DNA of 64,000 nucleotides from Synechococcus sp. HK01-R (GTDB lineage: Bacteria; Cyanobacteriota; Cyanobacteriia; PCC-6307; Cyanobiaceae). Of the stretch, positions 34,626 to 47,406 are shown piece by piece. The stretch lies in NCBI RefSeq assembly GCF_014217855.1, contig NZ_CP059059.1, forward strand, positions 124,001-188,000, given 5' to 3'. Made by a program: the position numbers and the translations under genes. The notes under the pieces are model-generated. The model was not told the origin of the DNA and made no database searches. It was given only the letters and a program-made list of their open reading frames with translations. Every line of letters begins with the position of its first letter. Position 1 is the stretch's first letter.

Positions 34626-36290
34626 ATGGCAGCGGACCGACCCCCGGCGGACGAAGAAAACCTTCAGGTTTCAGAGCGGACTGGAACGCTGGCGATCGAC
34701 CTGGGAAGCACCACCACCGTGGTGGCCTTTCAGTTGGATGGCGGCACCGCCCCGAACCTGCTCGATCTCCCACCCATCACTCGCAATCCAGGGGAGATAC
34801 CGAGCCTGATCTGGGCTCGCAGCGCCGATGACCCCAATCCTCTTGTGGGCCGACAGGTGCTCGACAGTGGTCTTGCCGACGGCCACTCTCCAGGATTACT
34901 GAGAGATTTCAAGCGCTTCATCGCTGGTCCTGAGCTGGATCCAGCGAATGAGTGCTCCGATCAGTCCAACGGCGAGTCCTTAGGCGAACAAATGTCTGCG
35001 GACTCCGCCGGTGAGTGGCTGCTTCGAGAGATCTGGCGGAGGCTGCCCAATGGGGTGAGGGTCGGACGGCTCGTACTCACGGCCCCGGTGGAGCACTACC
35101 GGGGCTACCGAACCTGGCTTCTGAAAGCCTGCAGCCAGCTACCGGTTGATGAAATCGCCCTGGTGGATGAGCCCACCGCAGCGGCCCTGGGGGCCGGGCT
35201 GGCGCCAGGCTCTCGCCTGCTGGTGGTGGACGTGGGGGGGAGCACGATTGACATGGCGCTCGTCGCTCTTGAGGGAGGGGAAGGGCGTGCGGCGCCCCTC
35301 GCCCAGCTCTTGCGCTTCCGCGGCAGGGACCTGGCCAGCAGTCGCCAGTCCTTGCGCTGCGCCAAGGTGCTGGGGAAGGCCGGTCTAGCTCTCGGTGGAC
35401 GGGATCTGGATCGCTGGATCGTTGACCACCTGGCCCCAGGGAAGTTCCAGAAGGACGATCCTGCGATCGCCCCTCTGCTCAATGCTGCCGAACGCCTGAA
35501 ATGCCGGCTCAGCGACTGCAACCATCCCTCCGACCTGCCCCTCAGCGAGATCGCGACCCTCAGCGATGAGGGGCGCCAGCAGGAGCTTCGCCTGACGCGA
35601 TTGCAGCTCGAGTCGCTGATCCAAGAACGGGGCCTGCTGAAGGCTCTCGATGATTTGTTGGAGCAGACGCTCGCAGGAGGACGGCGACACGGCTGCCCTC
35701 TCGAGGATCTCGATGGGGTGATGGCGGTAGGCGGTGGGGCACGCCTCCCCCTGCTGCTGGACTGGCTGCGGCAGAGAACTGCACCAGTCCGCCTGCTGAC
35801 ACCACCTCCTGTTGTGGCCGTGGCTTCCGGAGCCCTTTCCCTCACCCCTGGCGTGCAGGTCAGGGACGTTCTTCAGAGGGGGGTGTCGCTGCGTTGCTGG
35901 GACCGCCGCAGTCAAAGCCATCACTGGCACCCTTTATTCGTCGCCGGTCAGACCTGGCCGACCCGGAGTCCGCTTGAGCTCGTCCTGGCTGCCGGTCGCG
36001 AGGGTCAAGGCCAACTGGAGCTGGTGCTCGGGGAACCAGAGGCCATCGGCCGCCATGACGTGGTTTACGTGAACGGCTTGCCAACCCTGCAGCAGGGCAG
36101 CGCAACAGCCACGGTGCGCCCATGGAGCGCCCCCTCCCCGCACCTACCCCTCGAGCCCACGGGGAAGGCTGGTCAGGACTGCCTGCGCCTGCGTTTTTCC
36201 ATCGATGCTCAGTCCGTTCTGCTCGTGGAGGGAGAAGACCTGCGCAGCGGCCTGAAGCTGCAACCTCGTGAACTGGGGACGGTTCGCTGA
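34626..36290 (+). CDS. Hsp70-family protein, atypical C-terminus
   Basis: 554 residues, shorter than DnaK (about 635). The ATPase part has all phosphate loops: LAIDLGSTTTVVAFQ (about 22), LTAPVEHYRGYRTWLL, LVDEPTAAALGAGL, LVVDVGGSTIDMALVAL and GVMAVGGGARLPLLLDWL. The C-terminal 170 residues contain a short beta-rich region (LRCWDRRSQSHHWHPLFVAGQTWP, LELVLGEPE) but no clear DnaK lid helices or EEVD-like tail. It is thus a divergent Hsp70 of the type cyanobacteria carry besides DnaK. Its client is unknown. ATG 34626 follows the divergent small gene. Confidence 0.88.
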   Translation: MAADRPPADEENLQVSERTGTLAIDLGSTTTVVAFQLDGGTAPNLLDLPPITRNPGEIPSLIWARSADDPNPLVGRQVLDSGLADGHSPGLLRDFKRFIAGPELDPANECSDQSNGESLGEQMSADSAGEWLLREIWRRLPNGVRVGRLVLTAPVEHYRGYRTWLLKACSQLPVDEIALVDEPTAAALGAGLAPGSRLLVVDVGGSTIDMALVALEGGEGRAAPLAQLLRFRGRDLASSRQSLRCAKVLGKAGLALGGRDLDRWIVDHLAPGKFQKDDPAIAPLLNAAERLKCRLSDCNHPSDLPLSEIATLSDEGRQQELRLTRLQLESLIQERGLLKALDDLLEQTLAGGRRHGCPLEDLDGVMAVGGGARLPLLLDWLRQRTAPVRLLTPPPVVAVASGALSLTPGVQVRDVLQRGVSLRCWDRRSQSHHWHPLFVAGQTWPTRSPLELVLAAGREGQGQLELVLGEPEAIGRHDVVYVNGLPTLQQGSATATVRPWSAPSPHLPLEPTGKAGQDCLRLRFSIDAQSVLLVEGEDLRSGLKLQPRELGTVR

Positions 36291-36383
36291 GCAGCAGCGC
36301 GTTATGCGCCTTCTACACCGTCCACAAACGGCATGGATTGACCTGGCTTCTTCATAGAACAATCAAGAACCTGCGGTCCTGCT

Positions 36384-37226
36384 TTGGCGCTTCGTCGCCA
36401 CACCCTGCCCCGTTACTGGCTCGGCTTGACCCTGGGCGGCGTTGCCCTGCTCTGCGGCGCGGCCTACCTCTGGGAACAGCAGCTTCCCCTGCGCCTTCGG
36501 GAGGCGGCCCGTCGCGGTGATCTCGACGCCTGCTTGCGCTACGGCGAACAACTGGCGGCTCTGCGCTGGCTGGGTCAGAAGGCCCCCCTGGAGCAGGCCT
36601 ACTGTCGCCGCCAGCAGGCACAAAGGCTCTGGGAGCTTGGACAGTTGGCGGACGCCCTTCGCCTGCAGGAGCAGCTCGTGAACTCTGGTGTCGGCACCCC
36701 AGGTGATCGTCAAGGGGATCAACAGCAGCTGATGGTGTGGCGGGATCAACTCCGTAATCAAGCGTTGACGCTCTTTCGTCAAGGCGATCTAGAGGGGGCC
36801 ATCAGCAAGCTCACCCCTGTGGAGCAGGGGGATGGCCGTCCCGGCACCCGCCTGAGTGACAACCTCCGGGAGACCTGGAATCGCAACCGCCTGAATCACG
36901 AACGGCTGATTGAGCTTGTAGAGCGCAAGCGCTGGTGGGAAGCCTTGTCCGTTCTCAACCAGCTCGACCACCCCTGGTGGCAGAGGAAGGCTCTGCCTGA
37001 GCGACAGGCGGTGGAAACCTCGATCGATGCGCTGAGGGACCGGGAGGACCATCACAGTCATGGCGACCTACCAGCCCATACCGTTCCTGAAGCGGAGCTG
37101 GATGCTGCTGTTCAACAACGCATCCGAATGGGATTGGAACCCTGGAAAGCTTTCCTTGCCGGCTGCGCCGATGTTGGCGGCAGCGTTGAGGAAGAGGGGC
37201 CCGAAAGCCTGTGCCGCAGAAGGTAA
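36384..37226 (+). CDS. Membrane-anchored helical repeat protein
   Basis: About 280 residues. One N-terminal membrane helix (about 10-28, YWLGLTLGGVALLCGAAYLW) follows a basic leader, then an all-helical part with TPR-like spacing: REAARRGDLDACLRYGEQLAALRWL, CRRQQAQRLWELGQLADAL, LFRQGDLEGAISKL, ERKRWWEALSVLNQL. The last 50 residues are less ordered. TTG 36384 is the only reasonable start after the Hsp70 stop. It could be a cochaperone of the Hsp70 gene 93 bases upstream; that is inference from position only. Confidence 0.6.
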   Translation: MALRRHTLPRYWLGLTLGGVALLCGAAYLWEQQLPLRLREAARRGDLDACLRYGEQLAALRWLGQKAPLEQAYCRRQQAQRLWELGQLADALRLQEQLVNSGVGTPGDRQGDQQQLMVWRDQLRNQALTLFRQGDLEGAISKLTPVEQGDGRPGTRLSDNLRETWNRNRLNHERLIELVERKRWWEALSVLNQLDHPWWQRKALPERQAVETSIDALRDREDHHSHGDLPAHTVPEAELDAAVQQRIRMGLEPWKAFLAGCADVGGSVEEEGPESLCRRR

Positions 37227-37280
37227 TGCGGCGGAGCGCTCAGGCGCATGACACAATGCGCCCCAGCAATGACGTGGCTC

Positions 37281-37502
37281 ATGCAAGCGGGCGACAAGGT
37301 AACGGTCTCAGCCAACGTCGTGGTGTTTAACCATCCCGAACATCGTGGTGAAGCCTTCGATCTCCAGGGAAGCGAAGGGGAAGTGGTCAACGTGCTGGAT
37401 GACTGGAAAGGTCGGCCGATCAGTCCCACCCTGCCGGTCATCGTGGCCTTTGGCCGTTACAAGGCCCACTTCCGCGGTGATGAGCTCACCGCTGTGAGCT
37501 GA
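37281..37502 (+). CDS. ftrV: Ferredoxin-thioredoxin reductase, variable chain
   Basis: 73 residues in the chosen form. FtrV forms the heart-shaped FTR heterodimer with the Fe-S catalytic chain and passes electrons from ferredoxin to thioredoxin. Motifs: AGDKVTVSANVVVFNHPEHRG, FDLQGSEGEVVNVLDDWKGRPISPTLPVIVAF and YKAHFRGDEL. Family starts usually lie at M-x-GDKV, so ATG 37281 is used; ATG 37269 and 37248 are upstream options. The catalytic chain ftrC is not in this window. Confidence 0.92.
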   Translation: MQAGDKVTVSANVVVFNHPEHRGEAFDLQGSEGEVVNVLDDWKGRPISPTLPVIVAFGRYKAHFRGDELTAVS

Positions 37503-37512
37503 AGGGAACCCT

Positions 37513-38055
37513 TCAGCGCAGGTACACCCCCTCCTCACCGTCAAGATCCATCAAGCGCAGCTCGATGGTTTCCGTGCGTCGGGTTGGCACAACGCGTCCG
37601 CAAAAATCAGGCTGGATCGGGAGCTCACGGTGACCACGATCCACCATCACCAGAAGCAGAACCCGACGCGGACGGCCCCAGGCCTGAATCGCCTCCAAGG
37701 CCGCCCTCACGGTGCGACCGGTAAAGATCACATCGTCGACAAGCACCACAACCCGCTCCTCAACGCCCATGGGGAGGTCCGTGGCTTGTCCAAACCGCAT
37801 TCCCACCCGCTCGAGATCATCGCGATGAAAGGTGGGGTCAAGCGTTCCTTGAGCAATCGTGCGGCCGGAGAGATCCTCAAGCTGGCGGGCGAGAACTCGG
37901 GCGAGCTGCACGCCGCGTGTGGGGATGCCCAACAAAACCAGGTCATCCGTGCTGTCAACGGTCTCCAGCACCTGCGAAGCAAGTCTGGCGAGGGTCCTTG
38001 CCAGCTCCTGGGCCGAGAGGATCTCAATCCTTCCGGCATCGGCAGAACCGCCCAT
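37513..38055 (-). CDS. pyrR: PyrR bifunctional pyrimidine regulator / uracil phosphoribosyltransferase
   Basis: 180 residues, the usual PyrR length. The PRPP loop VVVLVDDVIFTGRTVRAAL, the RTLARLASQVLE start, LLGIPTRGVQLARVLA, and RGHRELPIQPDFCGRVVPT are the family blocks. PyrR binds pyr mRNA in Bacillus and has UPRTase activity; in cyanobacteria the regulatory role is not established. ATG 38055 begins MGGSADAGRIE. It is divergent from gpmI with 104 bases between. Confidence 0.92.
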   Translation of the reverse strand: MGGSADAGRIEILSAQELARTLARLASQVLETVDSTDDLVLLGIPTRGVQLARVLARQLEDLSGRTIAQGTLDPTFHRDDLERVGMRFGQATDLPMGVEERVVVLVDDVIFTGRTVRAALEAIQAWGRPRRVLLLVMVDRGHRELPIQPDFCGRVVPTRRTETIELRLMDLDGEEGVYLR

Positions 38056-38159
38056 AGCCAAGCGCTCAGCGAGTCTCAGTTTATGGCGGCCGGATGGTCG
38101 AAAGCTGACCGACCGAACACCGACTGGGTCGAACTGCAGCTCTTGGAGGTAACTTGAAT

Positions 38160-39821
38160 ATGGAGAAGCCCTTAAGAACTGAACGTTGCGGAGAGAGCGT
38201 GCCGAACAGCAGTGATGAGAGCTTCCAGCGATCCGGTGCCGTCGCACCGGTCGTTCTCGCCATTCTTGACGGCTGGGGACACCGCGAAGGGAAAGAGCAC
38301 AACGCCATTGTCACCGCCGAGACTCCGGTGATGGATGCCCTCTGGCATGCCTATCCGCACGCACTGATCCAAGCCAGCGGAGCCCATGTGGGACTCCCGG
38401 ACGAGCAGATGGGCAATTCCGAAGTGGGGCACCTCACCATCGGAGCAGGCCGGATCATCCGCCAGGAACTCGTTCGGATCAGCGAAACCGTCCGAAACGA
38501 AAAGCTCGGTGAACGATCCGCTCTCCGGGAGCTGGCAGCGGAGCTGCGCAACAGCAACGGCACCCTCCACCTCCTTGGCCTCTGCTCCGACGGTGGCGTC
38601 CACAGTCATGTGGATCATCTCTGCGGGCTCTTGCGCTGGGCAGCCTCCGAGGGCCTGAGCAAGGTGGCGATTCACGCCATCACTGATGGCAGGGACACCC
38701 CCACCCAGAGTGCCCCCCAATTCATCGAGGCCGTTGAGAATGCCATCCTCCTGACCGGAGTTGGCGAGATCGCCAGCCTCTGCGGCCGCTATTGGGCCAT
38801 GGACCGAGACCATCGCTGGGAGCGGACCAGCATGGCCTACTCCCTGCTCACGGATCCCGCGATCGAGATCAGCGGCATGACGGCCTCAGAGGCCCTGGCC
38901 GCGAGCTACGCCCAGGGAACCACCGACGAGTTCCTCGAACCGGTGCGTCTCACCCCCAGCTTCTTCAACGACGGCGACGGGCTTGTGATGTTCAACTTCC
39001 GCCCCGACCGCGCTCGGCAGATTGTTCAATCCCTGTGCGTCGATGCCTTTGAGGGTTTTGAGCGCGCCCAACGCCCCAAGTTGAAGATCGTCACCTTCAC
39101 GCAGTACGAAGCGGATCTTCCCGTGATGGTGGCCTTCCCTCCCGAGTCGCTCGATCAGCTACTCGGCCAGGTGGTCGCCGATCACGGACTGCGCCAGTAC
39201 CGCACGGCTGAAACCGAAAAATATCCACACGTCACCTACTTCATGAACGGTGGCATTGAGCAACCCCTTTCAGGAGAGGACCGCCACCTGGTGCCCTCAC
39301 CACGCGTCGCCACCTACGACCAAGCGCCTGCGATGGCCGCTGCCACCCTCACGGACAGTTGCATCGAAGCGATCGAACGTGGCGTGTATTCGCTGGTGGT
39401 GATTAATTACGCCAATCCCGACATGGTTGGCCACACCGGTGTGATGGGGGCCACCACCGAAGCGATCCAGGAGGTCGACCATTGCATCGGTCGCCTGCTC
39501 GATGCCGTCGGGCGCATGGGAGGCACGCTTCTGATCACAGCCGACCATGGCAATGCAGAAGTGATGCAAGGTCCCGATGGTCAAGCTTGGACCGCCCACA
39601 CCACCAACCCGGTGCCCGTGATCCTCGTGGAGGGGGAGAAGCGCAAGGTCCCTGGCCTTGGCAATGCCCTGCGCCTCCGAGACAACGGCGGGCTCGCTGA
39701 TATCGCACCAACCTTGCTTCAACTTCTCGATCTCCCCAAACCTGAGGTGATGTCAGGCTGCAGCCTGATTGAATCGATTGATGCGCCGACTTTGAGCGCC
39801 CGTCTGCCCCAACCCGTCTGA
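38160..39821 (+). CDS. gpmI: 2,3-Bisphosphoglycerate-independent phosphoglycerate mutase
   Basis: About 553 residues. It interconverts 3- and 2-phosphoglycerate with two Mn ions. Motifs: [30 protein letters not shown] (catalytic Ser in NSEVGH), [40 protein letters not shown] and [18 protein letters not shown] lies ten bases before ATG 38160; the frame also has TTG 38154 (closer spacing) and GTG 38199. secG follows after nine bases. Confidence 0.96.
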   Translation: MEKPLRTERCGESVPNSSDESFQRSGAVAPVVLAILDGWGHREGKEHNAIVTAETPVMDALWHAYPHALIQASGAHVGLPDEQMGNSEVGHLTIGAGRIIRQELVRISETVRNEKLGERSALRELAAELRNSNGTLHLLGLCSDGGVHSHVDHLCGLLRWAASEGLSKVAIHAITDGRDTPTQSAPQFIEAVENAILLTGVGEIASLCGRYWAMDRDHRWERTSMAYSLLTDPAIEISGMTASEALAASYAQGTTDEFLEPVRLTPSFFNDGDGLVMFNFRPDRARQIVQSLCVDAFEGFERAQRPKLKIVTFTQYEADLPVMVAFPPESLDQLLGQVVADHGLRQYRTAETEKYPHVTYFMNGGIEQPLSGEDRHLVPSPRVATYDQAPAMAAATLTDSCIEAIERGVYSLVVINYANPDMVGHTGVMGATTEAIQEVDHCIGRLLDAVGRMGGTLLITADHGNAEVMQGPDGQAWTAHTTNPVPVILVEGEKRKVPGLGNALRLRDNGGLADIAPTLLQLLDLPKPEVMSGCSLIESIDAPTLSARLPQPV

Positions 39822-39830
39822 CTCTGCCTG

Positions 39831-40061
39831 ATGCTTACATCTGTTCTCTCCTGGATCTGGATCGGCAGCGGCATGCTGCTCATCCTGCTGGTACTCCTGC
39901 ACAGTCCGAAAGGCGATGGCATGGGAGGACTGGCAGCCAGTGGCAGCTCGATGTTCACCAGTGCCAGTAGCGCTGAGGCCACGCTGAATCGCCTCACCTG
40001 GACCTGCCTGGCAACGTTTCTCACCCTCGCGGTGATCTTGAGTGCTGGCTGGCTTCGCTGA
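39831..40061 (+). CDS. secG: Preprotein translocase subunit SecG
   Basis: 76 residues with two membrane helices (about 5-25 and 53-72) and the family loop LLHSPKGDGMGGLAASGSSMF between them. SecG helps SecYEG translocate proteins. It follows gpmI by nine bases, an arrangement I associate with picocyanobacteria. A hairpin covers its stop codon. Confidence 0.94.
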   Translation: MLTSVLSWIWIGSGMLLILLVLLHSPKGDGMGGLAASGSSMFTSASSAEATLNRLTWTCLATFLTLAVILSAGWLR

Positions 40062-40068
40062 AGCCAGC
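40048..40068 (+). terminator. Stem-loop over the secG stop codon
   Basis: GCTGGCTTC pairs perfectly with GAAGCCAGC around a GCT loop; the secG stop codon TGA lies in the loop and right arm. No T-tract follows (AAGGGTGAAG). It may end gpmI-secG transcripts weakly or protect the mRNA, and it faces the convergent amt gene 22 bases further on. Confidence 0.45.
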
Positions 40069-40089
40069 AAGGGTGAAGTCAAGGACAAC

Positions 40090-41439
40090 TCACTGGAACT
40101 GAGGTGAACCCACCCGTTCCGCATAGGCTTCCTCTCCATGGGCGTCGACGTCGATCCCGAGGTTTTCAGCGTGTTCGGACACGCGGAAACCAAGCCCAAG
40201 ACCACGCAGGATGCCTGCAATGACGAGAGTTCCCGCCGCCGCCAGGCCATAGGCCACCACAACAGCTTGAAGCTGCCCTCCAATCAGGGCCAACCTGCCT
40301 TTCTCGGCTAGAACCTGACCGGCAGGATGATTGGCGATCAGTTCAGCACTGGCAAACACGCCTGTGAGCATGGCGCCGATCGTGCCTCCCACGCCATGCA
40401 CCGCAAAGGTGTCGAGAGAGTCATCGAAGCGCAGTTTCACCTTGACCTGGACGGAGACATAACAGAGCACTCCGGTGATCGCACCGATGGCCATGCCTGA
40501 GCCAGGGCTGACGAAACCAGCGGCTGGCGTGACCCCCACGAGACCGGCAACCGCGCCGGTGGCCATACCCACAACAGTGGGCTTGCCATCACGCCATGTT
40601 TCCACCAGCGACCAAGCCACGAGTCCTGCAGCCGCAGAGAGGTGTGTGGTGGTGAAGGGCAGTTCAGCGCCACTCACAGCCAACTGACTGCCACCGTTGA
40701 AGCCAAACCATCCAAACCACAACAGGCCGGTGCCCAGAAGAATCTGAGTCACGTCATGGGGAGGGCGAACGGAGCGGGGCCACTGCTTGCGGGCACCGAC
40801 CAAAGCAGCGAGCAGCAGGGCAGTGACACCTGAGCTGATATGCACCACCGTGCCACCAGCAAAATCGAGATCCTTGCCAAGGAATCCTCCACCCCAGACC
40901 ATATGAGCCAGTGGGGCGTAGACCACCAGCAGCCAAACGGGTGTGAACACGCACCAGAATCGGAAGCTGAGCCGCTCCACCAGGGCTCCGGAGATGAGCG
41001 CCGGCGTGATGATCGCAAACATCCCCTGGAAGAGGGCAAAGCTCAGGCCTGGGATCGACAAGCCATCCCAGATTGGAGGGATGTTTTCGAGCAGAGCGAA
41101 GGAGAAGGGATTGCCGACAACGGCATTGAAGGCTCCTCCATCGGAGAACGCCAGGCTGAAGCCGAAGGAGGCCCAGACCAGGGTGGCGATCCCCATCATC
41201 ACGAAGCTCATCGCCATCGTGTTGAGAACGTTCCGCCCCTGAACAAAGCCACCGTAGAAAAAGGCAAGACCAGGGGTCATCAGCAAAACAAGAGCTGCTG
41301 ACGTCAAGATGAGGGTGTTATCGGCATCAGAGAGAGCGGCTTCACCAGCGTGGGCCGGCAAAAGGGCGGCACTGATTACCTGCAGCGCCGGAACGCAAAG
41401 AGCAGCAATCAGCAGACGCCTGAAACGGGACTGCAGCAC
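40090..41439 (-). CDS. amt: Ammonium transporter
   Basis: 449 residues: a signal-peptide-like start (SRFRRLLIAALCVPALQVISAALLPAHA) then eleven membrane helices. Amt motifs: LVLLMTPGLAFFYGGFVQGRN, HMVWGGGF, DFAGGTVVHISSGVTALLLA (substrate-pore region), GTGLLWFGWFGFNGGSQLAV, and VHGVGGTIGAML. It imports ammonium. GTG 41439 is set by an in-frame stop four codons upstream. An NtcA-like inverted repeat lies at its 5' end. Confidence 0.96.
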   Translation of the reverse strand: MLQSRFRRLLIAALCVPALQVISAALLPAHAGEAALSDADNTLILTSAALVLLMTPGLAFFYGGFVQGRNVLNTMAMSFVMMGIATLVWASFGFSLAFSDGGAFNAVVGNPFSFALLENIPPIWDGLSIPGLSFALFQGMFAIITPALISGALVERLSFRFWCVFTPVWLLVVYAPLAHMVWGGGFLGKDLDFAGGTVVHISSGVTALLLAALVGARKQWPRSVRPPHDVTQILLGTGLLWFGWFGFNGGSQLAVSGAELPFTTTHLSAAAGLVAWSLVETWRDGKPTVVGMATGAVAGLVGVTPAAGFVSPGSGMAIGAITGVLCYVSVQVKVKLRFDDSLDTFAVHGVGGTIGAMLTGVFASAELIANHPAGQVLAEKGRLALIGGQLQAVVVAYGLAAAGTLVIAGILRGLGLGFRVSEHAENLGIDVDAHGEEAYAERVGSPQFQ

Positions 41440-41443
41440 AAGT

Positions 41444-41471
41444 TGAAACGGTTACCAGCGATACCGTTTCA
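41444..41471 (-). promoter_or_regulatory. Inverted repeat with NtcA-like core upstream of amt
   Basis: Perfect 9-bp arms TGAAACGGT (41444-41452) and ACCGTTTCA (41463-41471) flank 10 bases. Inside, 41451-41464 reads GTATC...GTAAC on the gene strand, i.e. GTA-N8-AAC, one base from the NtcA consensus GTA-N8-TAC. NtcA controls nitrogen genes including amt in cyanobacteria. It ends only four bases from the GTG start, closer than a normal NtcA activator site, so it may instead be a 5' leader hairpin. Confidence 0.4.
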
Positions 41472-41558
41472 GAGCACGGGCCCCCTCGAATGTTCACCAT
41501 GAACAGTTGGGGGCATCTTGAGGGAGACGTTCATGCATGGGGACATCCTCAGAGCATG

Positions 41559-41582
41559 AAAAAACCCCCGCCGCAGCGGGGG
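41559..41582 (-). terminator. groEL Rho-independent terminator
   Basis: On the minus strand CCCCCGC pairs with GCGGGGG (seven G-C pairs, loop TGCG) and is followed by a six-base T-tract (41559-41564 as A on the plus strand). It lies 29 bases after the groEL stop codon. Confidence 0.92.
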
Positions 41583-41611
41583 TGAACCGTTGCTCCTTGC
41601 GGAGCCGTCGA

Positions 41612-43279
<1,668 letters not shown>

Positions 43280-43294
43280 TCAATCGAAACTGAA

Positions 43295-43314
43295 CTCAGC
43301 ACGTGGGCGCTGAG
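43295..43314 (-). other. Small stem-loop in groES-groEL spacer
   Basis: CTCAGC and GCTGAG form a 6-bp stem with an 8-base loop in the 88-base groES-groEL spacer. It may affect processing or relative expression of the two cistrons. Weak evidence. Confidence 0.3.
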
Positions 43315-43334
43315 GCCAGGAGGCTTGGGAACGC

Positions 43335-43646
43335 TCAGTTCACAATCGCGAGGATGTCCTTCTCGGAGAGAAGCACGAACTCATCACCACCGAGCTTGAT
43401 GTCGGTACCGGCGTACTTGCTGTAGAGCACCTTGTCGCCAACGCCGACTTCAGGAGCCTGGCGGGAGCCGTCGTCATTGCGCTTACCGGGACCCACCTGG
43501 ACCACCTCGCCCACCTGGGGCTTTTCCTTGGCGGTGTCAGGGAGAAGGATGCCGCCGGCGGTTTTTTCCTCGGACTCGGAAACTTTGACGAAGACGCGGT
43601 CTCCAAGGGGCTTAACGGTGGAGACGCTGAGGGAAACAGCTGCCAT
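43335..43646 (-). CDS. groES: Co-chaperonin GroES
   Basis: 103 residues. The lid of the GroEL cage. Motifs: [34 protein letters not shown] (mobile loop), [47 protein letters not shown] 43646 is the usual start (MAAVSLSVS); the frame extends slightly upstream. CIRCE lies 55 bases before the start. Confidence 0.98.
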   Translation of the reverse strand: MAAVSLSVSTVKPLGDRVFVKVSESEEKTAGGILLPDTAKEKPQVGEVVQVGPGKRNDDGSRQAPEVGVGDKVLYSKYAGTDIKLGGDEFVLLSEKDILAIVN

Positions 43647-43700
43647 GGGTGAATGCGAAAGCAGGGACAGGGGACGCGAAGCGCCACACATCGACACGAG

Positions 43701-43727
43701 CTAGCACTCAAGGTCGACGAGTGCCAA
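43701..43727 (-). promoter_or_regulatory. CIRCE operator (HrcA) for groESL
   Basis: CTAGCACTC-N9-GAGTGCCAA matches the CIRCE consensus TTAGCACTC-N9-GAGTGCTAA at 16 of 18 positions, with the exact 9-base spacer. CIRCE is bound by the repressor HrcA and lost on heat shock. It lies 55 bases upstream of groES and 157 bases upstream of divergent atpD. Confidence 0.93.
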
Positions 43728-43790
43728 CCTATGGCCTGGACGACTGCCCCCGCCAGCCACCCGGCGTGCGGTTGACCGAACCCCTCCTGA

Positions 43791-45347
<1,557 letters not shown>

Positions 45348-45422
45348 TTCTGAGGGGGGTGTCTTGAGCACCCCCCAATCACTTGCTCAAAGTCGTCCGT
45401 TCTCCCCTTCGAACCAAGGTTC

Positions 45423-45824
45423 ATGTCCCTCACCCTTCGCGTGCTGGCCCCCGACCAGAGCGTCTTTGATGGCAGTGCTGATGAGGTGATCCTCCCCAGC
45501 ACTACCGGCCAGCTCGGCATCCTTCCTGGACACGTGTCCCTCCTGGCCGCTCTGGATGTGGGCGTGCTTCGGGTGCGCAGCACCAAAGGTTGGCAATCCA
45601 TCGCTCTGATGGGCGGATTCGCCGAAGTGGAAGCTGATGACGTCACGGTTCTGGTGAACGCTGCAGAACTGGGCAGCAACATTGACGCCGGCAAGGCGGA
45701 AGCCGATCTGGAGGCAGCACGGGCCGAAGTCAATCGCTTCGAAGGTCAGCCTGCTTCCCCAGAAAAAGTCAAAGCTCAGCAGAGCTTGGACCGTGCTCGC
45801 GCTCGCGTGCAAGCCAGTAAGTGA
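45423..45824 (+). CDS. atpC: F1-ATPase subunit epsilon
   Basis: 133 residues. Regulatory subunit on the central stalk. N-terminal beta-sandwich: LTLRVLAPDQSVFDGSADEVILPSTTGQLGILPGHVSLLAAL, then the C-terminal helical hairpin from about residue 90 (AELGSNIDAGKAEADLEAARAEVNRFEG). ATG 45423 follows the atpD gene, and a strong terminator ends the atpD-atpC unit. Confidence 0.98.
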   Translation: MSLTLRVLAPDQSVFDGSADEVILPSTTGQLGILPGHVSLLAALDVGVLRVRSTKGWQSIALMGGFAEVEADDVTVLVNAAELGSNIDAGKAEADLEAARAEVNRFEGQPASPEKVKAQQSLDRARARVQASK

Positions 45825-45880
45825 TCGGCCTCAGCCCTGAGTCTTGAACTCAGTGATGACCTGAACAGAAATTCTCAAAC

Positions 45881-45906
45881 GACTCCCTTTCAGGGAGTCT
45901 TTTTTT
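45881..45906 (+). terminator. Rho-independent terminator of atpD-atpC
   Basis: GACTCCC and GGGAGTC pair in a 7-bp stem with a TTTCA loop, followed by TTTTTTT. It lies 57 bases after the atpC stop codon. Confidence 0.95.
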
Positions 45907-45940
45907 GTGCCGAGCCCAGGCAATCAACGACATAAGGGCC

Positions 45941-45968
45941 AAAAAAACCCCGCCAAAGGCAGGGTTTT
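45941..45968 (-). terminator. Terminator of the Ycf65 gene (bidirectional)
   Basis: AAAACCCCGCC and GGCAGGGTTTT form a stem with one mismatch and an AAA loop. The minus-strand T-run of seven (45941-45947) ends the Ycf65 transcript, and the four T on the plus side make it able to back up the atpC terminator. Confidence 0.85.
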
Positions 45969-46013
45969 GATGCATCAGATCGCGTCAGATCAAAGACAAA
46001 AAACCGACCTTGA

Positions 46014-47377
<1,364 letters not shown>

Positions 47378-47406
<29 letters not shown>

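Noticed and set aside
36339-36366. TTGACC ... CATAGA as a sigma-70 promoter before the helical repeat gene
   Set aside because: The spacing is too short for a -35/-10 pair, so I did not list it.
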